A stretch of DNA of 64,000 nucleotides. Source: Janthinobacterium lividum PAMC 25724 (GTDB lineage: Bacteria > Pseudomonadota > Gammaproteobacteria > Burkholderiales > Burkholderiaceae_D). Below, one piece after another: positions 9,078-17,244 of this stretch (position 1 is the first letter of the stretch; every line of letters starts with the position of its first letter). The stretch lies in the NCBI GenBank assembly GCA_000242815.2, contig AHHB01000037.1:1-64000 (forward strand), read 5' to 3'. Both the position numbers and the translations under genes were made by a program. The notes under the pieces are model-generated. The model was not told where the DNA came from, searched no databases, and saw only the letters and a list, made by a program, of their open reading frames with translations.

Positions 9078-9152
9078 GTCGGATTAGCGTAGCGTAATCC
9101 GACAGGCATCGCCAACAATGTTGTCGGATGACGGCCTGCGGCCTGATCCGAC
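9078..9152. repeat. Pair of GTCGGAT...ATCCGAC palindromes (REP-like)
   Basis: GTCGGATTA (9078-9086) pairs perfectly with TAATCCGAC (9095-9103). A second hairpin uses GTCGGAT (9123-9129) and ATCCGAC (9146-9152). They sit in the 170-bp gap between two convergent genes, just past the Hsp70 stop. The shared arms suggest a REP-like dispersed element; a transcription-end role is possible. Confidence 0.55.
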
Positions 9153-9234
9153 CTACCCTTCGCTGCGCGCGCCGCAATACCGCGGCAAGCTATCGGCCAG
9201 CCATACCCAGGCCATTGCGGCACGCCGCCTTGCG

Positions 9235-10788
9235 CTAAATCACGGCGATGATCAACAACACCACCGCCAGCGGCGCCTGCACCAGCACGATGCCGGGATG
9301 CGTGCGGCGCAGCTGGGCCCAGACGGACAGGCCCGGCACCTCTTCGTGCGGATGGTGCGCTTCGTTGCGCAGCGACATCGCGTGCAGGAACATGCCGGCG
9401 ATCAGGGGGCCGGGGTTGACCCACCAACCCTGTTCGAGCAAGCCGCGCGACAGGTAGATCGCCAGCGCACCGATGGCAAATGGCGAAGCCCACACCAGCA
9501 GCAGCATCAAGCGGATAGCATAGAATTCGAACAGGGTACGCAGGCGGTGCAAGCGGCTGAAATCGTGATCTTGCAGGCGCTGGTCGATGGCCAGCTCGGC
9601 ACGGCCATACAATATCCACAGGCCGCCGAAGAGGCAGCCCAGCAACACGCCGATGACGATGTCGGCCACGAACACCACGTATTTATTCACGTCCGCCGTA
9701 CCGATGCCCAAGGAAGCGTGGGCGGCCGCGTGCAAGTGCAGGCCAGCCTGCTCGCCTTCGGCCGTCGTGTAACGGTTACGTACGTCATAGCTGCTGCCGA
9801 TATACACGGCGTTCTTGCGCCCTGCCACGGCAGCCACACCAGCCTGACCATCGATTAGGCTGGCGCGCATGCGCGTGGGATTGATGAATTGCCGCGCCAC
9901 GGCAGCCGGGTGGAACGGCGCGGTGACGGCGTTCTGTTCGGCCGCGGCCTTGGCGTCGCCATGGATCACGGGTTCGAACGCCCAACGCGCCAACTCCTTT
10001 TCGCTACCCGCGCGCCGTGCCAGCTCGCATACGCGGTCGGCCAGCGCCAGCCCTTCCTTTTGCTGGGACAAGACGGCCGGCATGGGCTGCTTCTGCTCCT
10101 GCTCGTCGGCGCCATGCGCCAGCTCGAAGGCCACGGCAGCGAGCACCGGGCTTTTCAACTCGATGCGCGTGACGGCGCCCATGCGCTCGCGGATCTGCGC
10201 ACTGGCGAAATGGATGCCGGCGGCGCAACGCGCGCGTATCCATGGCAGGTTCGCGTTCTGGTCCGATTGTTCGGGCAGGATCAGCACCAGTTGCCGGCCA
10301 CTGCCAGCCAATTGGTCGAGCAGGCGATCCAGCGCCCGCTCGCCCGCCTTGTGCTGTTCATACACGGCCGGCGCCAGGTCCAGATCGATGGCCAGCACCG
10401 TGCCGGCGTGCGCGGCGGCGCTGGCGATCAATTGCTCGAGGCGCGTGCGCTCCAGTGGTTCGCGCTCATCGAAAACCCGTTCGAACGCAGGCTGGTCGAT
10501 TTCAATGATGCCGGGCCGGTAGGCGGCACCCGGATCCTCGCTGCGCTTCGGTAGCTGTCCCTGTCCCTGTCCCTGTACAGCGCTGGCGCGCAGCATGGCC
10601 GCATCGAGCCATTCGAGCACATGCAAACCTTCCAGCGCCAGCATCATCGCAGCGATCAGGCTGGCGCCGATCACGTGGTGCAGCAGGTGCGTGCCCGTCA
10701 GCTTGAAGGCCGAGCCAAGCTGGGAAAATGGCCACAGCCAGCGCCGCCAAAGCGGAAGGCACGATTTGACTGGCTCGCTGTTTTCCAC
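9235..10788 (-). CDS. CHASE2 domain membrane protein without visible output domain
   Basis: The 517-aa product starts at GTG 10788 behind GGGGAA. An N-terminal membrane helix near residues 37-56 is followed by an extracytoplasmic CHASE2-type sensor (IIEIDQPAFERVF ... LERTRLEQLIASAAAHAGTVLAIDLDLAP). Three or four C-terminal membrane helices follow (from about 380), and the protein ends LVQAPLAVVLLIIAVI. CHASE2 usually feeds a kinase, cyclase or phosphatase domain on the same chain; none is present here. It would have to signal through a partner or serve another role. A (QG)n tract at about 73-80 is encoded by a CTGTCC hexamer repeat. Confidence 0.75.
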   Translation of the reverse strand: MENSEPVKSCLPLWRRWLWPFSQLGSAFKLTGTHLLHHVIGASLIAAMMLALEGLHVLEWLDAAMLRASAVQGQGQGQLPKRSEDPGAAYRPGIIEIDQPAFERVFDEREPLERTRLEQLIASAAAHAGTVLAIDLDLAPAVYEQHKAGERALDRLLDQLAGSGRQLVLILPEQSDQNANLPWIRARCAAGIHFASAQIRERMGAVTRIELKSPVLAAVAFELAHGADEQEQKQPMPAVLSQQKEGLALADRVCELARRAGSEKELARWAFEPVIHGDAKAAAEQNAVTAPFHPAAVARQFINPTRMRASLIDGQAGVAAVAGRKNAVYIGSSYDVRNRYTTAEGEQAGLHLHAAAHASLGIGTADVNKYVVFVADIVIGVLLGCLFGGLWILYGRAELAIDQRLQDHDFSRLHRLRTLFEFYAIRLMLLLVWASPFAIGALAIYLSRGLLEQGWWVNPGPLIAGMFLHAMSLRNEAHHPHEEVPGLSVWAQLRRTHPGIVLVQAPLAVVLLIIAVI

Positions 10789-11130
10789 GGTATGTTCCCC
10801 TTGCGTACAGCGCCTGAATTATTATTAAAATAGCAAATTGTACCGAAATAATAGTGTATTGCAGTTGTGTCCGTTCCGCCGCACGGCTGGCACGGACCAT
10901 CCTGCTGCGCCCTGCTTCGGCTTGGCCAGCAACAGTATGCCCGGCACTTCAACAATCTGATCTCGCCCGAGGTGGACTAGCAGGTGGGCAAGGTGTGGTG
11001 ATTGGGAAATAGAGAACAGAGAATAGTGGCAGCAGCAGGTGCATCACTTGTCGTGATCGCCGTCACTGCCAGGAAAAAAGAAATGGCGGCGGACCGGAGT
11101 GCGCCGCCACTTTCATTCTGCCGCCAAGAA
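10789..11130. other. Intergenic region, 340 bp
   Basis: This gap lies upstream of the CHASE2 gene and downstream of yceI, both on the minus strand. A clearly A+T-rich patch at 10816-10860 against a GC-rich background is the likely promoter area for the CHASE2 gene. No further gene is evident. Confidence 0.4.
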
Positions 11131-11697
11131 TTACTGCTTGATCGCTTCGATCGCGAACGTCAGGGTCACATCGTCGCTGACAGCGGGCGCATATTTGCCG
11201 GCGTTGAATTCAGAGCGCTTGATCTTGGCCGTCGCGTTGGCGCCGCAAGCGTCTTTTTTCAACATCGGATGCGGCGCGCAAGCGAACGAGGTGACGCTCA
11301 GGGTGACAGGCTTGGTCACGCCTTTCAGGGTCAGGTTGCCTTCGACGGAGGCCAGCTTGTCGCCGTCGAAGTTGAACTTGGTCGATTTGTAGGTGGCGAC
11401 CGGGAACTTGTCGGTTTCAAGGAAACCATCGCCCTGGATGTGCGTGTTGAACAGGGTCGAACCGGTGTCGACGGATTTGGTGTCGATCAGCACTTCGACG
11501 GCGCCCGTCTTGGCGGCGCGGTCCAGCGTAATTTTGCCGGTGGTGGTGTTGAAACGGCTTTGCTGAGTCGAGAAGCCCATGTGGGTGTACTCGAAACGCG
11601 GGAAAGTGTGGCTACCATCGATGACATAGACTTCGGGCGCGGCAACGGCGGACAGCGAGAAACCGGCGGCGGCGATAAAAGCGAGCAGTTTTTTCAT
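11131..11697 (-). CDS. YceI family periplasmic protein
   Basis: Start ATG 11697 gives MKKLLAFIAAAGFSLSAVAAPE, a type I signal peptide cleaved after AVAA. The mature part (about 170 aa) is a lipocalin-like barrel with YceI hallmarks: YVIDGSHTFPRFEYTHMGFSTQQSRF, VLIDTKSVDTG, HIQGDGFLETDKFPVATYKS, GNLTLKGVTKPVTLSV, and a C-terminal FKRSEF-like segment (IKRSEFNAGKYAPAVSDDVTL). Family members bind isoprenoid lipids in the periplasm. An alternative upstream start at 11757 would mask the signal peptide. It is transcribed alone, divergently from the heme island. Confidence 0.9.
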   Translation of the reverse strand: MKKLLAFIAAAGFSLSAVAAPEVYVIDGSHTFPRFEYTHMGFSTQQSRFNTTTGKITLDRAAKTGAVEVLIDTKSVDTGSTLFNTHIQGDGFLETDKFPVATYKSTKFNFDGDKLASVEGNLTLKGVTKPVTLSVTSFACAPHPMLKKDACGANATAKIKRSEFNAGKYAPAVSDDVTLTFAIEAIKQ

Positions 11698-11960
11698 GGT
11701 GGATTCCTGATAGGGAGTGGAGGATGTCAAAACCGCAAGCAGCAGCAGGCGAACCACGCATGCGACTATTTGTCTGGTTTCAGTTGCAATGAATTATGCA
11801 TGGCATGAAGATCGATGTAAAACGGAAAATATACCTAGTTAGTATCGAAAAAATCGATAATAAGATCCACAGTAGCTTCTCTGATGCCGATTATTGTCTG
11901 CATTCGCAACAATATCCAGCGGTATCGGGCACCTCAGCTGGCGCCACAAATGACACCACA

Positions 11961-11982
11961 AATGAGAATGATTCTTGTTATT
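11961..11982. promoter_or_regulatory. Putative Fur box upstream of the heme-island sigma factor
   Basis: AATGAGAATGATTCTTGTTA contains the perfect palindrome AGAAT-G-ATTCT (11965-11975) and matches the AATGATAATNATTATC-like Fur pattern. It is about 50-70 bp upstream of the chosen sigma-factor start, where a repressor would block a promoter. Iron control of the downstream operon is inferred. Confidence 0.7.
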
Positions 11983-12032
11983 ATTTGAAAGGCTTGCTAT
12001 CATGGCGCGCTTTGATCACGGGAACATGCGCT

Positions 12033-12548
12033 GTGCTTGAACGCTATTACCAGCAATTGCTGCGCCTCATTTCGCGCTCCACGGGATGCCGCGATAAGGC
12101 ACAGGACGCGGTGCAGGAAGCCTATGCCCGCATCCTGGCGCGCCAGCCGCAGGGCGGCGCGCACGCCCTGCGTGGCGATACGCCACCCGACAGCGGCCAG
12201 CGCGCCCTGCTGTACGTCACGGCAAAAAACATCGCCATCGACGAACAGCGCTTGCGCCAGAGGCGGCCCCATGATGCGCTCGACGAGCCGCACATGCAGT
12301 TGCGCGCGCCGCGCGCCGATGAACCGGAACAGCGCCTGCACGACCGGCAAACCATGGAGCGCCTGCTGGCCATCATCGAGGCCTTGCCGCCGCGCTGCCG
12401 CCTAGCCTTCGCGCTGTACAAGTTCGATGGCCTGAGCCAGATCGAGATCGCCGCGCGCATGGGCATCTCCGTCAACATGGTGGAAAAACACATCATCAAC
12501 GGCATGCTGGCCTGTAAAAAAGGCTTGCCCGAGCGGGACCTGGTATGA
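12033..12548 (+). CDS. FecI-type ECF sigma factor for heme signalling
   Basis: The start is placed at GTG 12033, giving VLERYYQQLLRLISRSTGCR and 171 aa, the usual FecI size. The ATG at 12002 is out of frame, and longer starts would run back across the Fur box. Sigma region 2 is seen as DKAQDAVQEAYARILAR and region 4 as LPPRCRLAFALYKFDGLSQIEIAARMGISVNMVEKHI. The stop overlaps the next gene by ATGA. With the FecR-like gene and an STN-bearing receptor downstream it forms a classic cell-surface signalling set, comparable to hurI/hurR-bhuR or hasI/hasS. TTG 12012 is a possible alternative start. Confidence 0.87.
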   Translation: MLERYYQQLLRLISRSTGCRDKAQDAVQEAYARILARQPQGGAHALRGDTPPDSGQRALLYVTAKNIAIDEQRLRQRRPHDALDEPHMQLRAPRADEPEQRLHDRQTMERLLAIIEALPPRCRLAFALYKFDGLSQIEIAARMGISVNMVEKHIINGMLACKKGLPERDLV

Positions 12549-13561
12549 AACAGCGCATGACATCACAAGACACGACGCTCGACGAGATCGACTTCCTGGC
12601 GGCGCATTGGCGGCTGCGCCACGACGCAGGCCTGGCCGCAGCTGAACTGGCCGCATTGCGGCAATGGCTGGCAACGGACACGCGCCACCAGCGGGCCTGG
12701 GATGCGCTGGGCCGCACCAATGCGCTGCTGGCCAGCTTGCCGGCGCAGCGCGTGGCGGCCTTCAGCCAGCGCGCCCCGGCTGCGGGCACGCCGTCATCGC
12801 TGCGGCAACGGCTGCGGCAGTTGCGCCAGACGACCACCTTCCCGCCGCTCGGCGCGCTGGCCGGCGGCGGCTTGCTGCTGTGCGCCGTGCTCGCATGGCC
12901 GCTGGCCAGCCATTTGCAGCAAGCGCGCTTCGAGCACGATTACAGTACGGCGCGCGGCCAGTTTGCCACGCAAGTGCTGCCCGACGGCAGCCGCATCGAA
13001 CTCGATAGCGGCAGCGCCGTTGACGTAGCCCTGTACCGCGACCGTCGCACCGTGCGCCTGCTGCGCGGCCAAGCCATGTTCCATGTGCATGCCGATCCTG
13101 AGCGTCCGTTCCAGGTCATGGCGGGAGCGGCCACGGCGACGGTACTGGGCACGCATTTTTCAGTGCGCCACGTGGGCGCCACGACCCAGGTGAGCGTGGC
13201 GCAAGGCACGGTGCGCGTCGACAGCGACAACGGCGCGCATGCCGCAGTGCTGCGCGCGGGCGACACGGTGAGCGTCACGCAGCAGGGCGTGCAAGCGCTG
13301 GCCAGGGTCAACGCCCAGGCGGTGGGCAACTGGCGTGCCGGGCGCCTCGATTTCGAGGATGCCACCCTGGCCGAGGCGCTGGCCGAATTCCAGCGCTATG
13401 GCGATACCAAGCTGGTGCTCGACGATCCGGCCCTGGCCACCCTGCGCCTGAACGGCAGCTTCGATGCAAAGTTGCCGGCGCAATTTGCCGCGGCCCTGCC
13501 GCTAGCCTTGCCAGTGCGCCTGCTACCCCAGGACGGCAAGCTGCATATCGTCGCCCGCTGA
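12545..13561 (+). CDS. FecR-type transmembrane sigma regulator
   Basis: The 338-aa protein has a cytoplasmic N-terminal segment (DFLAAHWRLRHDAGL ... LRQWLATDTRHQRAWDAL, DUF4880-like), which holds the sigma factor. One membrane helix lies near 100-122 (LGALAGGGLLLCAVLAWPL). The periplasmic FecR domain includes FATQVLPDGSRIELDSGSAVDV and MFHVHADPERPFQVMAG, and the C-terminal region ends LPVRLLPQDGKLHIVAR. It should relay receptor occupancy to the sigma factor. Coupled to its neighbour through an ATGA overlap. Confidence 0.9.
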   Translation: MKQRMTSQDTTLDEIDFLAAHWRLRHDAGLAAAELAALRQWLATDTRHQRAWDALGRTNALLASLPAQRVAAFSQRAPAAGTPSSLRQRLRQLRQTTTFPPLGALAGGGLLLCAVLAWPLASHLQQARFEHDYSTARGQFATQVLPDGSRIELDSGSAVDVALYRDRRTVRLLRGQAMFHVHADPERPFQVMAGAATATVLGTHFSVRHVGATTQVSVAQGTVRVDSDNGAHAAVLRAGDTVSVTQQGVQALARVNAQAVGNWRAGRLDFEDATLAEALAEFQRYGDTKLVLDDPALATLRLNGSFDAKLPAQFAAALPLALPVRLLPQDGKLHIVAR

Positions 13562-13615
13562 TTTACTCCAGCGTCCACATGCAGCGAAAATAAAATGCAT
13601 GTGCACGTCAGGGTA

Positions 13616-13628
13616 AATGATACTCATT
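13616..13628. promoter_or_regulatory. Putative Fur box upstream of the heme receptor
   Basis: AATGA-TAC-TCATT is a perfect 5-3-5 palindrome within GTAAATGATACTCATTCG, 43 bp before the receptor ATG. It resembles two or three GATAAT hexamers of a Fur site, though less fully than the 11961 and 22100 sites. Confidence 0.5.
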
Positions 13629-13670
13629 CGTTTTAACTATGAATGACTACCATATCACCATAGGAAAAAC

Positions 13671-16589
13671 ATGCACATGAACTCACCGCGCCATTGCTTG
13701 CACGCCCGCCTGTCTCCCCTGTTCCTAGCCATCGGCCTGGCCTTCGCCACGCCTGCCGTACATGCCGCTGCGCCGGTGGCGGCAGTGGAATGGCAGATCC
13801 CGGCGCAGCCTTTGAGCCGAGCGCTGAACGAACTGGCACGCCAGGCCGGCATGGTGCTGCTGGCCGACGCGCGCCTGACGCAAGGACGGCAAAGCGCGCC
13901 GCTGCAGGGCCGGCATTCGCTGCCCGATGCGCTGCGCCAGCTGCTGGCCGGCAGTGGCCTGCAGGCGCAGTTGCAAGGCGGCACGACCATCATCATCAGC
14001 GCACCTGCGCCCCTCGCTGCCGGCGCCGTACAGATCGGCACCCTGCGCGTGAATGGCCAGGGCGGCAGCGGCACGTTCGAGGCAGACGACACGGACCCGG
14101 CCGACCGGCCCTACCTCACGCCGGCCGCCTCTGTGTACATCGGGCGCGAACAGATCGAGCGCTTCCGCGGCACCTCCCCGGCCGACATCTTCAAGGGCGT
14201 GGCCGGCGTGCAGGTGGGCGACAGCCGCAACAGCGGCGCCGTCGACGTCAATGTGCGCGGCATGCAGGGCCAGGGCCGCGTGCCCGTGCTGATCGACGGC
14301 AGCTTGCAATCGTCGACCGTGTACCGCGGCTACGCGGGCATTGCCGATCGCAGCTACATCGACCCGGACCTGATCAGCGCCATCCACATCGACAAGGGCC
14401 CGAACCTGTCGGCGCAGGGTGCCGGCGCCATCGGCGGCATGGTCAGCATGCAGACCTTGCGCCCGGAAGACATTTTGCGACAGGGCCAGCGCGCGGGCGT
14501 GCGCCTGCGCGGCGGCATCCAGGACAACAGCGTCACGGCGCCCGACGATTTCGGCAGCGCGCCGCGCACGCAGCGCAACAAGCTGGGCGACCCGCGCAGC
14601 GGCTTTGCCAGCATTGCCGTGGCCACGCGCCAGGACGACTACGACTTGGTGGCCGCCATCAGTCAGCGCAGCATCGGCAATTATTTTTCCGGCACGCGCG
14701 GTTTCGAACGTTATCAGCTGCTCAACGAATGGGGCGACGACAATGGCGTGACGCAATTTTTCAAGCGCGGCGATGAAGTGCTCAATACGGCCAACCGCAC
14801 TACCTCGGCCCTGCTGAAGGCCAATCTGCGCCTGCCGCACGAACAGAAACTGGAACTGGGCTACCGCTATTTCGACAGTAGCTACGGCGAAATCATGCCC
14901 TCGCAAATCTACCGCAACAGCACTGGCAGCATTCCCCAGTGGGACCACAGCGAGGTGCGCACCAATGCGCTGACGGCGCGCTATGAATGGAAGCCCGAAG
15001 GCCAGCAGCTGATCGACCTGAAAACCAATCTGTGGCTGACGGACATGCAGAGCAAGTCGCGCAACGGCGATATCTTCAGCAATCCACTGGAAGGCAAGCC
15101 CAATCCGGGCGACAACGAATGCAAGCAATGCGTGGAAGTGCTGTACCTGGCAAAAAACCAGGCGCGCAGGGTGGGGGCGGATCTGACGAATACCTCACGC
15201 TTCGCCACCGGCATGGGCGCGCTCAAGCTCGATTACGGCTTGTCCCTGCAAAACGAGAATATCGGCCCGGCCGACAGCGTGCGCATCGTCGACGCTGACC
15301 TGAACGCCAATCACACCCTGCGCAACGGCAAGCGCCACGAGCAAAGCGTGTTCGCCTCGCTGCAGTGGCAGGCGCGCGACTGGCTGAGCATCGACGCGGG
15401 CGGACGCTTCCAGCGCTTCGATACGCGCGACCGCAACCGCCGTGCGGAACAGCAATACCATCCACAAGGCTGGCAGTGGGTCACCATGTGGAACAAAGAC
15501 GGCGAGCAGCTTGGCGCCGCGAAGTGGTATCAGGATGCGCAGGGCCGCTTCACTGCCGCCAACAATCCGGCGCTGGTGGGCGGCATGCTGGAACGCTATG
15601 GCGAGCAAGCGGTGCCACTGGACCTGTCACAGGTCGACCAGTGGAGCGGCAACAACTATGTCTACCGCGACGCCATCGCCGGCCTGTTCAAGTACAGCAC
15701 GCCGATCCGTCGCAAGGACCACGGCTTTGCGCCCACGTTTGCGCTGACGGCGCGCCTGTCCGACAGCGTCAGCCTGTTCCTGCGCGACGCGCGCGGCCTG
15801 CGCATGCCCAGCCTGTACGAATCGACGATAGGTTTCTCGGCCACCTATTCGTCGCCGTTGAACGCCGAGCGCAGTCACAACCGCGAGATCGGCGTGAGCG
15901 TGATCAAGGATGGCGTATGGAGCGCCGCCGACAAGCTGCGCCTGCGCGTGGCGTACTTCGACAACGTTACCCACGGCTACATCACGCGCCGTCCGATTCC
16001 TGATTTGCCGGCCTACGCGCAGAATTTCTCGATGGCCAATACGGACAAGTACAGCGTCTCGGGCATCGAACTGCAGTCCTCGTATGACCGGGGTAGCGTG
16101 TTTGCCGATTTTTCCGGAACCTGGAACCGCAAGACACTGCTCTGCGACGCCGCCACGGCGGCCTATTTGCGCAAGGCCAGCAAGTGGCAATCGGATATCT
16201 GGAACACGCCCGACTGCTCGCCCATCGGTTTTAGCAGTTCTTACGTGAGCAACCATATCCAGCCCAAGCTGAGCGCCAACCTGACCCTGGGCACGCGCTG
16301 GCTGCAGGAGAAACTCAGCATCGGCACGCGCCTGACGCGCGTCGGCAAGCCGCTGGCACGCCAGGACGACAAGGCCGTGTGGCAGTCGTGGACGGGCACC
16401 TCGCCGCAAGTGCTGACGCAGGCCTACACCCTCGCCGACCTGTTCGCCAGCTACAAAATCACGCCCAATGTCACCGTCGACGCGGCAGTGGACAACCTGA
16501 CGGACCGATACTACCTCGATCCGCTGACCCTGAGCCTGATGCCGGGACCGGGCCGCACGGCGCGCGTCACCCTCAGCGTTCGTTTCTAA
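13671..16589 (+). CDS. TonB-dependent heme/hemoglobin-type receptor with STN signalling domain
   Basis: The 972-aa outer-membrane receptor has a signal peptide (to about residue 33, AVHAAA). An STN (secretin/TonB N-terminal) domain at about 45-105 (QPLSRALNELARQAGMVLLAD) contacts the FecR-type regulator. The plug (about 150-270; FKGVAGVQVGD, VNVRGMQGQGRVPVLIDG) is followed by a beta barrel ending RVTLSVRF. GLRMPSLYE and SPLNAERSHNREIG resemble the FRAP and NPNL boxes of heme receptors. The downstream heme oxygenase supports heme as substrate. ATG 13677 is an equally good start. Confidence 0.88.
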   Translation: MHMNSPRHCLHARLSPLFLAIGLAFATPAVHAAAPVAAVEWQIPAQPLSRALNELARQAGMVLLADARLTQGRQSAPLQGRHSLPDALRQLLAGSGLQAQLQGGTTIIISAPAPLAAGAVQIGTLRVNGQGGSGTFEADDTDPADRPYLTPAASVYIGREQIERFRGTSPADIFKGVAGVQVGDSRNSGAVDVNVRGMQGQGRVPVLIDGSLQSSTVYRGYAGIADRSYIDPDLISAIHIDKGPNLSAQGAGAIGGMVSMQTLRPEDILRQGQRAGVRLRGGIQDNSVTAPDDFGSAPRTQRNKLGDPRSGFASIAVATRQDDYDLVAAISQRSIGNYFSGTRGFERYQLLNEWGDDNGVTQFFKRGDEVLNTANRTTSALLKANLRLPHEQKLELGYRYFDSSYGEIMPSQIYRNSTGSIPQWDHSEVRTNALTARYEWKPEGQQLIDLKTNLWLTDMQSKSRNGDIFSNPLEGKPNPGDNECKQCVEVLYLAKNQARRVGADLTNTSRFATGMGALKLDYGLSLQNENIGPADSVRIVDADLNANHTLRNGKRHEQSVFASLQWQARDWLSIDAGGRFQRFDTRDRNRRAEQQYHPQGWQWVTMWNKDGEQLGAAKWYQDAQGRFTAANNPALVGGMLERYGEQAVPLDLSQVDQWSGNNYVYRDAIAGLFKYSTPIRRKDHGFAPTFALTARLSDSVSLFLRDARGLRMPSLYESTIGFSATYSSPLNAERSHNREIGVSVIKDGVWSAADKLRLRVAYFDNVTHGYITRRPIPDLPAYAQNFSMANTDKYSVSGIELQSSYDRGSVFADFSGTWNRKTLLCDAATAAYLRKASKWQSDIWNTPDCSPIGFSSSYVSNHIQPKLSANLTLGTRWLQEKLSIGTRLTRVGKPLARQDDKAVWQSWTGTSPQVLTQAYTLADLFASYKITPNVTVDAAVDNLTDRYYLDPLTLSLMPGPGRTARVTLSVRF

Positions 16590-16623
16590 TTTGATTCATC
16601 CTTATAATAGAGAGCAGATATCC

Positions 16624-17244
16624 ATGCATGCAGCAAGCGACACCAGCAACACCTTGAACGCCGTTCCGACCAACGCAAGCCCAACTCGCAGCCAGCGCCT
16701 GAAAGCCGACACCATGGCCACCCACGAATTGCTGGACCAACGCATCATGGCTAGCGCGCCGTTTTCCAGCCGCGACAATTACGCGCGCTTCCTGCAGGCG
16801 CAGTACGCGTTCCTGCGCGATGTCGACGCACTGTACGACAACGCGCAACTGGCCGCCCTGCTGCCAGACCTGGAACAGCGCCGCCGCTACGCCAGCATCG
16901 CCGCCGACCTGCGCGACCTCGATACCGCGCTGCCAGCCGATGCTGCCACGGCGCCGTTCGACGCGCAACTGGACCTGGCCACGGCGCTGGGCTGGCTATA
17001 CGTGAGCGAAGGCTCGAAGCTGGGCGCGGCCATCCTGTATAAACTGGCTGGCAAGATCGGCCTCGATGAACACCACGGCGCGCGCCACCTGGCCGGCCAC
17101 CCGGACGGGCGCGCGCGCCACTGGCGCGATTTCACGTGCGTGCTCGATACGGCCGTCCTTGACGATGCGGGCGAAGCGCGTGTGATCGACGGCGCGCGCG
17201 CCGCCTTCCTGCGCATGCTAGGCCACGTCGAGGCCTGCGCCTGA
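16624..17244 (+). CDS. Bacterial biliverdin-producing heme oxygenase
   Basis: The 206-aa product from ATG 16624 (MHAASDTSN; AGAGAGCAG upstream) is a HemO/PigA-type enzyme that opens heme to biliverdin, iron and CO. LKADTMATHELLDQRIM places the proximal heme-ligand His at about residue 34. ALGWLYVSEGSKLGAAILYKLAGKIGL is the conserved distal-helix region (GWLYVxEGSxLG). The extra 25 or so N-terminal residues are low in conservation. The location directly behind the heme receptor shows cytosolic use of the imported heme. Its stop shares a base with the next start. Confidence 0.9.
   Translation: MHAASDTSNTLNAVPTNASPTRSQRLKADTMATHELLDQRIMASAPFSSRDNYARFLQAQYAFLRDVDALYDNAQLAALLPDLEQRRRYASIAADLRDLDTALPADAATAPFDAQLDLATALGWLYVSEGSKLGAAILYKLAGKIGLDEHHGARHLAGHPDGRARHWRDFTCVLDTAVLDDAGEARVIDGARAAFLRMLGHVEACA

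Noticed and set aside
9118-9858. Plus-strand frame beneath the CHASE2 gene
   Set aside because: Antisense shadow; Gln/His/Arg-rich without domains, while the minus strand has clear membrane helices and CHASE2 sequence.
12002-12036. ATG at 12002 or the frame from ATG 12037 as the sigma-factor start
   Set aside because: Both are out of frame with the sigma domains; GTG 12033 gives the proper FecI length.
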